64,000 nt of DNA. It comes from Fidelibacterota bacterium. Its GTDB lineage: Bacteria > Pseudomonadota > Alphaproteobacteria > Rhodospirillales > Rhodospirillaceae. Of this stretch, positions 63,857 through 64,000 are shown piece after piece. A program made the position numbers and the translations under genes. Below the pieces are notes generated by a model. The model saw only the letters and a list, made by a program, of their open reading frames with translations. It searched no databases and was not told the DNA's origin. Numbering within the stretch: the first letter of the stretch is position 1; every line of letters starts with the position of its first letter. The stretch spans positions 17,725-81,724 of the forward strand of contig CANJLF010000014.1 of the NCBI GenBank assembly GCA_947475295.1. The letters run 5' to 3'.

Positions 63857-64000
63857 GGGTCAGGACCCATTAAATCTCTTGCGAGCTGAGTGATCGATTG
63901 ATTCAATGGCGACGCACACGGAGGTGTCGCCATGGACGATCTGTTTATGCTTTCAGAGGCGCAGATGCGCCGTATCGCGCCTTATTTTCCGCTGTCTCAC
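63857..64000 (+). mobile_element. Left end of an IS5-family insertion sequence (cut by window edge)
   Basis: The left terminal repeat begins GGGTCAGGACCCATTAAAT at about 63857, directly after CTAG, a plausible target-site remnant. A transposase reading frame starts 75 bases inside, as in compact IS5-type elements. The right end is outside the window, so target duplication and intactness cannot be checked. Confidence 0.75.
63932..64000 (+). CDS. IS5-family transposase, 5' end only
   Basis: The first 23 codons (MDDLFMLSEAQMRRIAPYFP...) match the N-terminus of IS5-type transposases (LSEAQM.RI.PYFPLSHG). GGAGGTG lies eight bases upstream of ATG 63932. The gene runs off the right edge; whether it is full length cannot be judged. 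Confidence 0.85.
   Translation, partial: MDDLFMLSEAQMRRIAPYFPLSH

Overview
This window is GC-rich (about 60-65% by eye), densely coded bacterial chromosome. Gene content points to an alphaproteobacterium. It carries the lineage-restricted cell-cycle regulator GcrA, a DUF2497 (PopZ-type) polar organiser placed between tolC and valS, DUF1491 and DUF4170 proteins, and the conserved order argS - SPOR protein - nagZ - scpA - scpB - tatABC - serS - surE - pcm - LytM protein - DUF815 ATPase - yajC - secD - secF - Mth938-like - NDUFAF6-like protein - trmFO. The TonB-dependent receptor and secreted peptidases suggest an aerobic heterotroph of a Caulobacterales/Micropepsales-like group; I cannot place it more precisely.

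Layout. 1-9.7 kb is accessory: a DUF6481-type basic protein, a TonB-dependent receptor, a secreted amidohydrolase, a 2-oxoglutarate/Fe(II)-type dioxygenase, a concentrative nucleoside transporter, a secreted COG4315 protein, a patatin phospholipase and an HI0933-type flavoprotein. 9.7-16.3 kb holds an ABC-F ATPase, DUF1491, gcrA, a structured non-coding stretch before an MBL-fold hydrolase and YkgJ-type protein, a pair of exported proteins including an azurin-like lipoprotein, a REP-like repeat and tRNA-Asn/tRNA-Cys. 16.4-24.5 kb is pcm-like, tolC, popZ, valS, ilvD. 24.5-32 kb holds PepF, Xth, an M20 hydrolase, an HExxH protein, ErpA, an FMN reductase, TrxC and an SUMF1-fold lipoprotein.

32-54 kb is the housekeeping block: dgt, mscL, argS, envelope and chromosome-segregation genes (nagZ, site-2 protease, scpAB), Tat export with two tandem tatA copies, serS, surE, pcm, a LytM lipoprotein, DUF815, yajC-secDF, and trmFO. 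Many genes overlap by 1-8 bases or lie within 15 bases of each other, so they are probably cotranscribed. One low-GC orphan (45980-46645) interrupts the block.

54-64 kb is accessory again: a 2xDUF4170-SRPBCC fusion, a single-domain response regulator, two GFA proteins, an MFS exporter, a MAPEG protein, the glutathione-dependent formaldehyde pathway (frmA-fghA), a membrane diguanylate cyclase, a second COG4315 protein, a GNAT acetyltransferase, an 18-bp tandem repeat within REP-like palindromes, and the left end of an IS5-type insertion sequence cut by the window edge.

I found no CRISPR array, prophage, secretion island or obvious new defence system. The most interesting items are local: a promoter-driven, hairpin-rich leader or small RNA before the MBL gene, a mutually exclusive hairpin pair at 14738-14782, an MscL with a zinc-ribbon tail, the DUF4170-SRPBCC fusion, and low-GC patches inside valS and between conserved genes.
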